DNA of 64,000 nt, taken from positions 2,046,001 through 2,110,000 of the forward strand of contig NZ_AP023354.1 in assembly GCF_018324685.1 (NCBI RefSeq). Direction: 5' to 3'. Positions 38,330 to 47,606 of this stretch are shown in pieces (position 1 is the first letter of the stretch; each line of letters begins with the position of its first letter). Origin of the DNA: Actinocatenispora sera. GTDB taxonomy: Bacteria; Actinomycetota; Actinomycetes; Mycobacteriales; Micromonosporaceae. Position numbers and translations under genes: made by a program. Below the pieces are notes generated by a model. The model saw nothing but the letters and a program-made list of their open reading frames with translations, was not told the DNA's origin and did no database searches.

Positions 38330-40184
38330 TTTTCACGATCTCCTCAAGCGCCGACTCCAGCTCACCCGCGGTGAACGGCAGCCCGCGCACCTTGTTGTAG
38401 CCGATCACGTCGATCAGGAACCGGCCGCGCAGCAGCTGCGAGAGCTGGCCCAGGTTCATCTCCGGCACCACGACCTTGTCGTAGCTGCGCAGCAGCGCCT
38501 CGGTGTTGGCTGGCAACGGGTTCAGGTGCCGCAGGTGTGCCTGCGCGATGTGGTGGCCCTTGTCCCGGATGCGGCGCACCGCGGCGCCGATCGGCCCGTA
38601 CGTGGAGCCCCAGCCCAGCACCAGCACCCGGGCCTCGCCGGACGGGTCGTCGGCGACCAGATCCGGGATGTCCCGGGCGATCGCGTCGACCTTCGCCTGC
38701 CGCAGCCGGACCATCGTGTCGTGGTTGGCCGGGTCGTACGAGATGTTGCCGGTGCCGTCGGCCTTCTCGATGCCGCCGATGCGGTGCTCTAGTCCCGGCG
38801 TGCCGGGGATCGCCCACGGCCGGGCGAGCGTCTCCGGATCCCGCAGGTACGGCCAGAACTCGGTACTGCCGTCCTCGTTCTCGTGGTTGTGCGCGGTGGC
38901 GAAGTCGACGGTGATCTCGGGCAGCTCGGCCACCTTCGGCAGCCGCCACGGCTCCGACCCGTTGGCCAGGTAGCCGTCGGACAGCAGCAGCACCGGTACC
39001 CGGTAGGTGACCGCGATGCGGGCCGCCTCGATCGCCGCGTAGAAGCAGTCGGACGGGGAACTCCCCGCGATGACCGCGGCCGGTGACTCGCCGTGCCGCC
39101 CGTACAGCGCCATGTTCAGGTCGGCCTGTTCGGTCTTGGTCGGCATCCCGGTGGACGGGCCGGCGCGCTGGATGTCGCAGATCACCAGCGGCAGCTCCTG
39201 CATCACCGCGAGCCCGATCGTCTCGCCCTTCAGCGCGACACCGGGACCGGAGGTCGAGGTGACGCCGAGCGCCCCGCCGTACGAGGCGCCGAGCGCGGCG
39301 CCGACCGCGGCGATCTCGTCCTCGGCCTGGAACGTCAGCACCCCGAACTTCTTGTGCTTGCTCAGCTCGTGCAGGACGTCGGAGGCGGGTGTGATCGGGT
39401 ACGCGCCGAGGAACAGCGGCAGGCCGGCCCGCACGCTGGCGGCGATCAGGCCGTACGCGAGGGCGGTGTTGCCGGTGATGTTGCGGTAGGTGCCGGCCGG
39501 CAGCTTCGCCGGCTTCACCTCGTACTGCACGGCGAAGTCCTCGGTGGTCTCGCCGTAGTTCCAGCCGGCCTTCAGGGCCGTGACGTTCGCCTCGACCAGC
39601 TCGGGTCGGCTCGCGAACTTCTTCCGCAGAAACGCCTCGGTGCCCTCGACCGACCGGTTGTACATCCAGGACAGCAGGCCCAGCGCGAACATGTTCTTGG
39701 ACCGCTCGGCGTCCTTCTTGGAGATGTCGAAGCTCTCCAGCGCCTTCACGGTGAGCGAGGTCAGCGGCACCTCGTGCACCGCGTACGCGTCGAGGGTGCC
39801 GTCCTCGATCGGGCTGACGTCGTAGCCGACCTTGGCCAGGTTGCGCTTGGTGAACTCGTCGGTGTTGACGATGATCTCCGCCGCCCGCGGCACGTCGGCC
39901 AGGTTGGCCTTGAGCGCGGCCGGGTTCATCGCCACCAGCACGTTCGGCGCGTCGCCGGGGGTGAGGATGTCGTAATCGGCGAAATGCAGCTGGAAGCTGG
40001 ACACACCGGGCAGGGTGCCGGCGGGGGCGCGGATCTCGGCGGGAAAGTTGGGCAACGTGGAGAGGTCGTTGCCGAGCTGCGCGGACTCGGCGGTGAACCG
40101 GTCCCCGGTGAGCTGCATTCCGTCGCCGGAGTCGCCGGCGAACCGGATGACCACCCGATCCAGTTGTCGGACCTGCTTGGCCAC
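38322..40184 (-). CDS. korA: 2-oxoacid:ferredoxin oxidoreductase, alpha subunit
   Basis: A 620-residue fused gamma-alpha subunit. The N-terminal gamma domain (RFAGDSGDGMQLTG, then FPAEIRAPAGT) is joined to the alpha (pyrimidine-binding) domain with YRNITGNTALAYGLIAA, GAYPITPASDVLHEL and FQAEDEIAAVGAALGASYGG. It forms the active enzyme with KorB. ATG 40184 is the first codon of the conserved frame, following GGAGGT. It is the promoter-proximal gene of the korAB unit and is divergent from the sulfite-oxidase-like gene at 40428 with a 243-base gap that shows no further gene. Confidence 0.93.
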
Positions 40185-40427
40185 GGGCGGATTACCTCCA
40201 TCTCGGCCGGGCCGGGGATCCGTGTTTCGGTGGGAGGACGGCCCGTTCCTCTTCCTGAGACCCTCACGGTGCCTCTACCGCTGATGCTACGTCGGCGGGG
40301 TAAGGGTGTCCTATCGCGGTGGTCACGTACTGGATATCCCACTAACCCCGATGGGTGCGGCCGTACGTCAGCGAATCGTCATCTTCTCGGGCCGTCCGTC
40401 CGGCCCGGACAGCGCAATGCTGGAACC

Positions 40428-41939
40428 ATGACGCATCGGTACCTGCGGGCCGCCGGCGCCGGGATCGCGGCCGCGGCGGCCGCGGTCGGCGTCTCCGAAC
40501 TCGCCGCGGCGTTCGTCCGGCCCGAGTCGGCCCCGGTCGCGGCGATCGGCGCCGCCGCGATCCAGCTCACCCCGGCCGCGGTGAAGGACTTCGCGGTCGG
40601 CACGTTCGGCACCAACGACAAGACCGCGCTGCTGGTCGGCATCTACCTGGTGCTCGCGCTGGCCGCCGCCGGCGTCGGCGTGCTCGCCGGCCGGTACCGC
40701 CGGGTCGGCGCGCTGTGCGTCGCCGGGTTCGGCGTGCTCGGCGTCGCCGCCGCGGTGACCAGGCCGGACGCCGGGATGCTCGATCCGCTGCCGTCGGTGC
40801 TGGCCGGCGCGGTCGGCGTCGGTGTGCTGCTGGTGCTGCTGCGGCCGCCGTCGGAGCTGAGCCCGGCGGGGTACGAGAGGCGCCGGTTCCTGTGGCTCGC
40901 CGGCGGGTCGGTGGTCGCGGCGGCCGGTGTCGGGTACGGCGGGCGTGCGTTGCAGCACAGCCGGTTCGCGGCGGCGCGGTCCCGGGCGGACATGGCGATC
41001 CCGCGACCGGCGAGCCCGGCCCCGGCGGTACCGGCCGGCACCGAGCTGGACGTGCCGGGACTGTCGCCGTGGCGTACCAGCAACTCGTCGTTCTACCGGA
41101 TCGACACCGCGCTGACGATCCCGCAGGTGACGGCGGACGACTGGACGCTGCGCATCCACGGCCGGGTCGCGCATCCGCTGACCCTGAGCTACCGGCAACT
41201 GCTGGACCGGCCGCTGCTCGAGCGGGACATCACGCTGTGCTGCGTGTCCAACCCGGTGGGCGGGCCGTACATCGGCAACGCGCGGTGGGTCGGCGTGCGG
41301 CTGGCCGACCTGCTGCGCGAGGTGGGCGTCGACGACGCGGCCGACCAGCTGGTGAGCCGCTCCGCCGACGGGATGACCATCGGTACCCCGACCAAGACCG
41401 TGCTGGACGGCCGGGACGCGATGCTCGCGGTGGCGATGAACGGCGAGCCGCTGCCGGTCAAACACGGCTTCCCGGTGCGGATGGTGGTGCCCGGCCTGTA
41501 CGGGTACGTGTCGGCCTGCAAGTGGCTGGTCGACCTGGAGCTGACCACGTTCGCCGACTACGACGCCTACTGGGTGCCGCGCGGCTACTCGGCGCGGGCG
41601 CCGGTCAAGACCGAGTCGCGCATCGACACCCCGCGCGACGGGACGAGCAAGGCCGCCGGCCGGGTGCAGGTCGCCGGCGTCGCCTGGGCCCAGCACACCG
41701 GCATCGCGCGGGTCGAGGTGCAGGTCGACGATGGTGCCTGGCACGACGCGAGGCTCGGCGACGAGCCGACCGCAGACACCTGGCGGCAGTGGGTGTACGG
41801 GTGGGACGCGTCGCCGGGCACGCACGTGCTGCGGGTCCGCGCCACCGACCGGTCCGGCTACCGGCAGACCTCCGATGAGGTCGGCGAGGTGCCGAACGGC
41901 GCCACCGGCTGGCACCAGGTCACCGTCACCATCCACTGA
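40428..41939 (+). CDS. Membrane-anchored molybdopterin-dependent oxidoreductase (sulfite oxidase family)
   Basis: A 503-residue protein. Four or more N-terminal hydrophobic helices (residues about 5-165) precede an exposed sulfite-oxidase-type molybdenum cofactor domain from about 225. The Moco cysteine is in ERDITLCCVSNPVGG, with the conserved NARWVGVRLADLL next to it and GFPVRMVVPGLYGYVSAKWL-type sequence after. A C-terminal Mo-co dimerisation-like immunoglobulin domain (GVAWAQHTGIARVEVQVDDG) follows. This architecture is common in actinomycetes and its physiological substrate is not known. ATG 40428 begins the first helix. Confidence 0.87.
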   Translation: MTHRYLRAAGAGIAAAAAAVGVSELAAAFVRPESAPVAAIGAAAIQLTPAAVKDFAVGTFGTNDKTALLVGIYLVLALAAAGVGVLAGRYRRVGALCVAGFGVLGVAAAVTRPDAGMLDPLPSVLAGAVGVGVLLVLLRPPSELSPAGYERRRFLWLAGGSVVAAAGVGYGGRALQHSRFAAARSRADMAIPRPASPAPAVPAGTELDVPGLSPWRTSNSSFYRIDTALTIPQVTADDWTLRIHGRVAHPLTLSYRQLLDRPLLERDITLCCVSNPVGGPYIGNARWVGVRLADLLREVGVDDAADQLVSRSADGMTIGTPTKTVLDGRDAMLAVAMNGEPLPVKHGFPVRMVVPGLYGYVSACKWLVDLELTTFADYDAYWVPRGYSARAPVKTESRIDTPRDGTSKAAGRVQVAGVAWAQHTGIARVEVQVDDGAWHDARLGDEPTADTWRQWVYGWDASPGTHVLRVRATDRSGYRQTSDEVGEVPNGATGWHQVTVTIH

Positions 41940-42003
41940 CCTTCGCGCCGGCTCCGGTGGTGCGCGCTTGGTCACAGAGGTGCCCTGGGCTCTTGCTTTC
42001 TCG

Positions 42004-42026
42004 ATCTAATCCAAAGATCTTTAGAT
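42004..42026. promoter_or_regulatory. Palindrome overlapping the start of the MFS-ArsR operon
   Basis: ATC(C)AAAGATCTTT(A)GAT at 42009-42026 is an 18-bp palindrome with one mismatched pair, and ATCTAA/TTAGAT arms (42004-42009, 42021-42026) extend it. It ends one base before the ATG at 42028, so it overlaps the ribosome-binding position. It is probably the ArsR-family regulator's operator. Confidence 0.65.
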
Positions 42027-42027
42027 T

Positions 42028-43467
42028 ATGAGCGATAGCGAGAACGCGCCGCGCCGCGGCTCCTGGGGGGAGCTGCTGGGCCGCCGGTACCGCGGGGTCA
42101 CCGTGGTGCTCAGCGGCGGCGTCGCGCTGTACGCGGTGAACGTCTACCTGACCACCAGCCTGCTGCCCAGCGCCGTCGACGACATCGGCGGGATGAGCCT
42201 CTACGCCTGGGTGATGACCTCGTTCCTGGTCGCCTCGGTGTTCACCTCGATGCTGGTCAGCCGCACCGTGAACCGCCGCGGGCCGCGCGCGTCGTACTGG
42301 CTCGCGCTGGCCCTGTTCGGCGCCGGCAGCCTGGTCGCGGCCCTCGCACCGGTGATGGCGGTACTGCTGCTCGGCCGGGTGCTGCAGGGCCTCGCCGGCG
42401 GGCTGCTCGCCGGGCTCGGCTTCGCCGTCGTCCGGCAGGCGCTGCCGAGCCACCTGTGGCAGCGCTCGCTCGGGCTGATGTCGGCGATGTGGGGCGTCGG
42501 CAACGTCCTCGGCCCGATCCTGGGCGGCGTGTTCGCCCAGTTCGGCCAGTGGCGGCTGGCGTTCGTCCTGCTCGCGGTCGCGGCCGGCGGCGTGGCGCTG
42601 CTGGTGCGCCGGTCCATGCCGGCCACCACCGGTACCGGCACCGTCGGACCGCTCCCGCTGGCCGCGCTGATCCTGCTGAGCCTCGCCGCCGCCGCGGTCA
42701 GCGTCGCCTCGGTGGTACCCGGCCGGTACGCCGCCGGCGGCCTGATCGTCCTCGCGGTACTGCTGGTCGTGGCGTTCCTGCTGCGTGAGCGGTCGGCGCG
42801 AGCCACCGTGCTGCCGGACGTCACGTACCGGCGTGGCGGCTGGCTCAAGTGGCTGTACCTGGCGGTCGCGGTGCTCGCCGTCGGCTCCACCGTGGAGACG
42901 TTCCTCCCGCTGTTCGGGCAGCGGATCGGGTCGCTGTCGCCGCTGCTCGCCGGGCTGCTCGGGGCGTCGCTGTCGTGGGGCTGGAGCCTCGCCCAGATCC
43001 TCTCCAGCGGCCTGACCGGGGAACGCGTCGCGCGGCTGCAGCGGCTCGCCGGCCCGCTGGTGCTCGGCGCCGGCCTCGCCGGGTACGCGCTGCTGCAGGC
43101 CACCGACCCGGGGCCGGGACGCATCGTGGCGTGGTTCGTGGTGCTGCTGGTCGCCGGTACCGGGATCGGCATGGCGTTCGCGCACTGGGTGCCGGCCGCG
43201 ATGCGGGTCAGCCCGGACACCGCGGAGGGCAGCAAGGCCGCCGCCGGCGTCAACACCACCCAGCTGATCGCCAACTCGTTCGGTTCCGCGCTCGCCGGCC
43301 TGCTCGTCGAGCTGGGCGGCCCCGGCGTGCTCGGCTCGGCCCGGCTGCTCACCGGTGGGTACGCTGCGCTGTGCCTGGTCGGCGTCGTGGTCACCGCTGT
43401 CGCCCTGCGAACTGCGAGGAGGACCCGTGAGCCCGCATCCCGCGAGCGACTCACCGCGGCCGCCTGA
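42028..43467 (+). CDS. MFS transporter (probable efflux pump)
   Basis: A 479-residue major facilitator with 12-14 predicted helices. The N-terminal half resembles drug/multidrug exporters of the EmrB/DHA2 type (LLPSAVDDIGGMSLYAWVMTSFLVASVF, then GRVLQGLAGGLLAGLGFAVV). No acidic residues specific for a substrate were identified. ATG 42028 has no separate ribosome-binding site because the palindrome abuts it. The last 41 bases overlap the start of the ArsR-rhodanese gene, so pump and regulator are translationally coupled. The chemical exported is not inferable. Confidence 0.85.
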   Translation: MSDSENAPRRGSWGELLGRRYRGVTVVLSGGVALYAVNVYLTTSLLPSAVDDIGGMSLYAWVMTSFLVASVFTSMLVSRTVNRRGPRASYWLALALFGAGSLVAALAPVMAVLLLGRVLQGLAGGLLAGLGFAVVRQALPSHLWQRSLGLMSAMWGVGNVLGPILGGVFAQFGQWRLAFVLLAVAAGGVALLVRRSMPATTGTGTVGPLPLAALILLSLAAAAVSVASVVPGRYAAGGLIVLAVLLVVAFLLRERSARATVLPDVTYRRGGWLKWLYLAVAVLAVGSTVETFLPLFGQRIGSLSPLLAGLLGASLSWGWSLAQILSSGLTGERVARLQRLAGPLVLGAGLAGYALLQATDPGPGRIVAWFVVLLVAGTGIGMAFAHWVPAAMRVSPDTAEGSKAAAGVNTTQLIANSFGSALAGLLVELGGPGVLGSARLLTGGYAALCLVGVVVTAVALRTARRTREPASRERLTAAA

Positions 43468-44146
43468 ACCCGCCGGCGAGCCGGGCCGGCCGTGGCTCGA
43501 CTCGGGGGTGTACGAGCAGCTCGCCCGGCTCGGCAAGGCGCTGTCCAACCCGGGCCGGATCCGGCTGCTCGACGTGCTGCTGCAGGGCGAGCACACCGTC
43601 GAGGAGCTCGCCGCCGCGGCCCAGTTGCCGGTCAAGAACACCTCCGCGCAGCTCCAGCAGCTGCGCGCCGCGCAGCTGGTCGCCACCCGCCGCGACGGGG
43701 TACGCATCCACTACCGGCTGGCGAGCCCGGCGGTCGTGGAGTTCGTCGGCCGGTTCGAGGCGTTCGCCGAACGCACCCTGGCCGACCTGCAGGTGGAGCT
43801 GCGTGCCCTGTGGTCACGACCCGGTGGCCTGGAACGGCTCACCGTCGACGAGCTGCGTGACCGGCTCACCAGCGGCGGCACCGTGCTGATCGACGTCCGG
43901 CCGGCCACCGAGTACGCCCGGGGGCACCTGCCCGGCGCGCTGTCGATGCCGCTGGCCACGTTGCGCGAGCACATCGACGAGCTGCCGGCCGACGCGGACG
44001 TCGTCGCGTACTGCGAAGGGCCGTACTGCTTCGCCTCCGCGCACGCGGTGGAGTACTTCGCCGATGCGGGCCGGTCGATCCGACGGGTGGACGGCGGCCT
44101 CGCCAGCTGGGTGCGTACCGGCGGTGAACTGGTCCGCGGCGACTGA
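43427..44146 (+). CDS. ArsR-rhodanese fusion regulator
   Basis: A 239-residue protein. Residues about 25-115 are an ArsR-type winged helix (LSNPGRIRLLDVLLQGEHTVEELAAAAQLP, KNTSAQLQQLRAAQLV). Residues about 125-235 are a rhodanese domain with active-site loop CEGPYCFAS. The ArsR part contains no cysteine, so classical metal coordination there is impossible; the only cysteines are in the rhodanese loop. The simplest idea is a sensor of sulfur or arsenic chemistry via that loop. GTG 43427 follows GAGGAGGA and lies inside the MFS gene. It probably binds the palindrome at 42004-42026 and represses the operon. Confidence 0.85.
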   Translation: MSPHPASDSPRPPEPAGEPGRPWLDSGVYEQLARLGKALSNPGRIRLLDVLLQGEHTVEELAAAAQLPVKNTSAQLQQLRAAQLVATRRDGVRIHYRLASPAVVEFVGRFEAFAERTLADLQVELRALWSRPGGLERLTVDELRDRLTSGGTVLIDVRPATEYARGHLPGALSMPLATLREHIDELPADADVVAYCEGPYCFASAHAVEYFADAGRSIRRVDGGLASWVRTGGELVRGD

Positions 44147-44161
44147 TCGGCCCACCCCGGA

Positions 44162-44286
44162 GGCCCAGCCCGGAGGGCGTCTGACCGGCCCAGCCCGGAG
44201 GGCGTCTGACCGGCCCAGCCCGGAGGGCGTCTGACCGGCCCAGCCCGGAGGGCGTCTGACCGGCCCAGCCCGGAGGGCGTCTGATC
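44162..44286. repeat. 25-bp minisatellite x5 at a convergent junction
   Basis: Five nearly identical 25-base units (GGCCCAGCCCGGAGGGCGTC then TGACC) start at 44162, 44187, 44212, 44237 and 44262. They are followed by a degenerate unit that reaches the stop codon of the minus-strand gene at 44302. Tandem, with no spacers. Confidence 0.92.
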
Positions 44287-44301
44287 GGTCCTGCCCGAAG
44301 G

Positions 44302-44535
44302 TCAGTGCGTGCCGGGGATCTTGCTGGGCGCGCCGAGAAACCCCTGGATGAGGGCAAAGATGATGATTGCTACGATCGCCAGGATCGCGGCGATCATCTG
44401 CCGGCGGCGCACCCGCCGATGCTGCTCGTCGTCGCTCTTGCCGGTGCGGGGGCGCTCCGGCGCATCCGGTCGCCGCTCGTGGGTGCCGGCCGGCGCCTGG
44501 TCCGGTGCTCCGGTGTCGTCTGGCCTTCTGCTCAT
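44302..44535 (-). CDS. Small single-pass membrane protein
   Basis: A 77-residue protein with a hydrophilic N-terminal half (RRPDDTGAPDQ, then RHRRVRRRQ-like basic stretch) and one hydrophobic helix near the C-terminus (MIAAILAIVAIIIFALIQGFL). The open frame starts at 44688, but ATG 44535 has GGAG six bases upstream. It is a probable tail-anchored protein. It reads away from the nuoA2 cluster, converging with the ArsR-rhodanese gene. No function is recognised. Confidence 0.6.
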   Translation of the reverse strand: MSRRPDDTGAPDQAPAGTHERRPDAPERPRTGKSDDEQHRRVRRRQMIAAILAIVAIIIFALIQGFLGAPSKIPGTH

Positions 44536-44752
44536 CATCAGCTCCGGTGCGCGGCTGGACTGCTCCTGGGCGGCCGGGGCGCGAGGGGTGCTGGGGCGGG
44601 CCACGTGCTGGTGCCGGCCCACGCCACCACGGCGGCGGGGGCCGCAAGGGCGGGGAACGAGGCCGTCAGCACCGGTCCATCGTGCCACCCGAGAGCGAAC
44701 CGGCCCGGCGCGGAGTCGCCCGAAACGGTGATCTGGCCGTACCCTCTGTGGC

Positions 44753-45124
44753 GTGTCTGGCTATCTCGGCTCGTACCTGACGCTCGGGATCGTGCTGCTG
44801 CTCGCGGCCGTGCTGTTCGGTGCGGCGTTCGTGGTCAACCGGACGCTGCGGCCACACCGGCCGAACCCGGGCAAGCTCACCACGTACGAGTCGGGGGTCG
44901 ACCCGGTCGGCGGCGACTGGGCGCAGGCCGAGATCCGCTACTACGTCTACGCCTACCTCTACGTGCTGTTCGCGGTGGAGAGCGTCTTCCTGTTCCCCTG
45001 GGCGGTGGTGTTCGCCCGACCGGGGTTCGGCCGCAGCACGCTGATCGAGATGGTGGTGTTCGTCGCGGTCCTGCTGCTCGGCCTGCTGTACGCGGCGCGC
45101 AAGGGCGTGCTGCGGTGGACCTGA
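44753..45124 (+). CDS. nuoA2: NADH-quinone oxidoreductase subunit A, second copy
   Basis: A 123-residue three-helix protein of the NuoA family, but the ECG triplet of NuoA (YECGIEP in the first copy) is YESGVDP here, so the conserved loop cysteine is replaced by Ser. The acidic helix region is [14 protein letters not shown] 44753 is the start. It opens a second complex I gene set (A2 B2 C2 H2). The 121-base gap to nuoB2 holds a GC-rich repeat. Confidence 0.88.
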   Translation: MSGYLGSYLTLGIVLLLAAVLFGAAFVVNRTLRPHRPNPGKLTTYESGVDPVGGDWAQAEIRYYVYAYLYVLFAVESVFLFPWAVVFARPGFGRSTLIEMVVFVAVLLLGLLYAARKGVLRWT

Positions 45125-45129
45125 CCGGC

Positions 45130-45210
45130 GGCCCGGCCGGGCGCGATGCGGCACGGCGTGCCCGGGTGCGGCACGATGCGCCACGGCGTGCCCCGGCTGG
45201 GCGCGGCCCG
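45130..45210. repeat. Short GC-rich repeat between nuoA2 and nuoB2
   Basis: Related copies of a roughly 33-base unit, each containing GATGCG(G/C)CACGGCGTGCCC, lie in the 121-base gap. They may affect expression of nuoB2 or simply be repeat expansion. Confidence 0.5.
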
Positions 45211-45245
45211 GCCGGCTTGCCAGACTGGGGCCGAGGGGGTGCCCG

Positions 45246-45848
45246 ATGAACGGACCTGTCGCGTTGCCGGAACCGCGGCCGCGGGAGCGGGGTGGGCTGC
45301 CGGCGGTGCTCGGCGCGCCGATCCGCTTCGTGCTCAACTGGGGCCGGCGGTACTCGCTCTGGGTCTTCAACTTCGGCCTGGCCTGCTGCGCGATCGAGTT
45401 CATCGCCGCCTCGATGGGCCGGCACGACTTCATCCGGCTGGGCGTCATCCCGTTCGCACACGGGCCGCGGCAGGCCGATCTGATGGTCGTCTCGGGCACC
45501 GTCACCGACAAGATGGCGCCGGCGATCAAGCGGCTGTACGACCAGATGGCCGAGCCGAAGTACGTCATCTCGTTCGGCGCGTGCAGCAATTCCGGCGGGC
45601 CGTACTGGGACTCGTACTCGGTCACCAAGGGCGTCGACCAGATCATCCCGGTCGACGTGTACGTGCCGGGCTGCCCGCCGCGGCCGGAGGCGCTGCTGCA
45701 CGGCATCCTGCGGCTGCAGGACAAAATCGCCCGCGAGCAGGCCGGCCTCGGCGGGGTGCGCCGCGATGACCCGCTGGGTGCCGGTGCCCGCCGCGCCGGC
45801 GGTACCGACGCCGCGACGCTCACCGCCGGCCCGGTCCGCCCGAACTGA
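45246..45848 (+). CDS. nuoB2: NADH-quinone oxidoreductase subunit B, second copy
   Basis: A 200-residue NuoB paralogue. All four N2 cluster cysteines are present ([27 protein letters not shown]), so the subunit can hold a functional terminal cluster. Its conserved core is closer to NuoB than to hydrogenase small subunits. ATG 45246 follows a GGGGGTGCCC leader. NuoB2 would need a NuoD partner to form the quinone site, and none lies in this set. Confidence 0.9.
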   Translation: MNGPVALPEPRPRERGGLPAVLGAPIRFVLNWGRRYSLWVFNFGLACCAIEFIAASMGRHDFIRLGVIPFAHGPRQADLMVVSGTVTDKMAPAIKRLYDQMAEPKYVISFGACSNSGGPYWDSYSVTKGVDQIIPVDVYVPGCPPRPEALLHGILRLQDKIAREQAGLGGVRRDDPLGAGARRAGGTDAATLTAGPVRPN

Positions 45849-45886
45849 CCCCTCGGGCACCGGCCCGCTCGCACTACGATCCGGGC

Positions 45887-46576
45887 ATGGGTGGTGAAGG
45901 GGCCGAGACCGGCGCGACATTGGCCGAACGGTTCGGCGCGGGCGCGGCCGGTACCGACTCCGGCGGCGGCGCGTGGGCCCGGCCCACCGTGGACGTGCCG
46001 GCCGACCGCTGGGTGGCCGCGCTGTCGACCGCCCGGGACGATCTCGGCTACGACTTCTTCGACTGGCTGTCCGCGGTCGACGAGGGTGCCGACGGGTTCC
46101 GGATCGTCGCGCACCTGTGGTCGGTCGCCGACCGGCGCGGCCTGCTGCTGCGCACCCTGGTACCGGCCGGTGCACCGGTGCTGGACAGCGTCGTCGCGGT
46201 GTACCCGGGTGCCGGTTGGCACGAGCGGGAGACGCACGAGATGTTCGGTGTCGAGTTCACCGGCAACCCCGACCTCGCGCCGCTGCTGCTGCCCGACGGG
46301 TTCGCGGGGCACCCGCTGCGCAAGGACTTCGTCCTGGCCGCGCGGGTGGTGAAGGCGTGGCCCGGCGCGAAGGAGCCGGGCGGCGAGCACGGCAAGCGCG
46401 CGCCGATGCGGCCCCCGGGCGTACCGGCACCGGACGAATGGCCGGCACCCCCGCCCGCCGATCCCGAGCCGCCGGCCGAGCCAACACCGCCGGCCGAGCC
46501 CGAGCCGCCCGCCGGCGGCGCGCACTCGGCGGAGCGGCCGGATGCGGCGTCGCCGCCGAGCGGGGAGGGCGAGTAG
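45887..46576 (+). CDS. nuoC2: NADH-quinone oxidoreductase subunit C, second copy
   Basis: A 229-residue NuoC paralogue. The signature GWHERETHEMFGVEFTGNP and the end GHPLRKDFVLAARV are intact. A Pro/Glu-rich tail of about 60 residues follows (PADPEPPAEPTPP). ATG 45887 follows a GC-rich leader. It is directly followed, with no gap, by nuoH2 (46577). The retained C subunit makes the absence of D more striking, because C and D dock together in complex I. Confidence 0.85.
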   Translation: MGGEGAETGATLAERFGAGAAGTDSGGGAWARPTVDVPADRWVAALSTARDDLGYDFFDWLSAVDEGADGFRIVAHLWSVADRRGLLLRTLVPAGAPVLDSVVAVYPGAGWHERETHEMFGVEFTGNPDLAPLLLPDGFAGHPLRKDFVLAARVVKAWPGAKEPGGEHGKRAPMRPPGVPAPDEWPAPPPADPEPPAEPTPPAEPEPPAGGAHSAERPDAASPPSGEGE

Positions 46577-47536
46577 ATGCCGCTGTGGGCAGAGCTGGTG
46601 CTGCGCCTCGCCGGCGTGGTCGTGGCGTTCCTGGTGTTGCCGCTGGTCGTCGGGCAGATCGAGCACAAGGTGATGGCGCACATGCAGGGCCGGCTCGGCC
46701 CGATGTACGCGGGCGGGTTCCACGGCTGGGCGCAGCTCGTCGCCGACGGCGTCAAGTTCGTGCAGAAGGAAGAGGTGGTACCGGCCGCGGCCGACCGGCC
46801 GGTGTTCCGGGCGGCGCCGATCGTCGCGCTGCTGCCGTACCTGGTGGTCGTGCTGGTGCTGCCGCTCGGGCCGGGGCTGGTCGGCCAGGCGCTCGACATC
46901 GGGCTGTTCCTGGTGCTCGCGGTGGTCGGGGTCGGCGTGGTCGCGGTGCTGATGGCGGCCTGGGCCAGCGCGAACAAGTACAGCCTGCTCGGCGGGCTGC
47001 GGGCGGCGGCCCAGCTGCTCGCGTACGAGCTGCCCTTCGTGCTGGCCGCGGCGAGCGTCGCGATGGCGGCGGGCACGCTGTCGCTGGGCGGGATCGTCGA
47101 GGCGTGGCGGCCGTGGTGGCTGGCCTGGCAGCTGCCGGCGATGCTGGTGTTTCTCACCGCCGGGATCGCGGAGCTGCGCCGGCCGCCGTTCGACATGCCG
47201 GTCGCCGACTCCGAGCTCGTCTTCGGCTACATGACCGAGTACACCGGGCTGCGGTTCGCGCTGTTCCTGCTCGCCGAGTACGTGGGGATCGTGGTGGTCG
47301 CGGCGCTGACCACGGTGCTGTTCCTGGGCGGCTGGCGCGGGCCGTTCGACGCCCAGCTGGGGTGGCTGTGGACGCTGGTCAAGGTGCTGATCGTGGCGTT
47401 CGTGATCATCTGGGTCCGGGTCACGTTCCCGCGGCTGCGGGCCGACCAGCTGCAGCGGTTCTGCTGGCTGGTGCTGGTGCCCGTCGCGCTGGCCCAGCTC
47501 GTCCTCACCGTCGGCATCCGCCTCGCCCTGAACTGA
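46577..47536 (+). CDS. nuoH2: NADH-quinone oxidoreductase subunit H, second copy, with altered acidic loop
   Basis: A 319-residue, eight-helix NuoH paralogue without the long tail of the first copy. The early loops are conserved (GRLGPMYAGGFHGWAQLVADGVKF), as is TEYTGLRFALFLLAEY. The acidic loop PEGESEL of NuoH1 is PVADSEL here: one glutamate is lost and another became aspartate. That loop lines the path from the quinone cavity to the proton channels. The gene ends the first block of the second set; a strong hairpin follows at 47607. Confidence 0.88.
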   Translation: MPLWAELVLRLAGVVVAFLVLPLVVGQIEHKVMAHMQGRLGPMYAGGFHGWAQLVADGVKFVQKEEVVPAAADRPVFRAAPIVALLPYLVVVLVLPLGPGLVGQALDIGLFLVLAVVGVGVVAVLMAAWASANKYSLLGGLRAAAQLLAYELPFVLAAASVAMAAGTLSLGGIVEAWRPWWLAWQLPAMLVFLTAGIAELRRPPFDMPVADSELVFGYMTEYTGLRFALFLLAEYVGIVVVAALTTVLFLGGWRGPFDAQLGWLWTLVKVLIVAFVIIWVRVTFPRLRADQLQRFCWLVLVPVALAQLVLTVGIRLALN

Positions 47537-47606
47537 CCGGCCGCCGCAACGTCGGCGTGGCCGGTCTTTCGGCCGGAGGACGTGGCCGGTCGTTCGGGCG
47601 GAGGAA

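Noticed and set aside
39093-41939. 948-codon frame ending in the sulfite-oxidase-like gene
   Set aside because: Its first 445 codons are antisense to korA and the intergenic gap; the real start is ATG 40428.
44162-44286. 25-bp repeats considered as a CRISPR array or origin iterons
   Set aside because: No spacers, no replication gene and GC-rich units; a minisatellite is the simpler reading.
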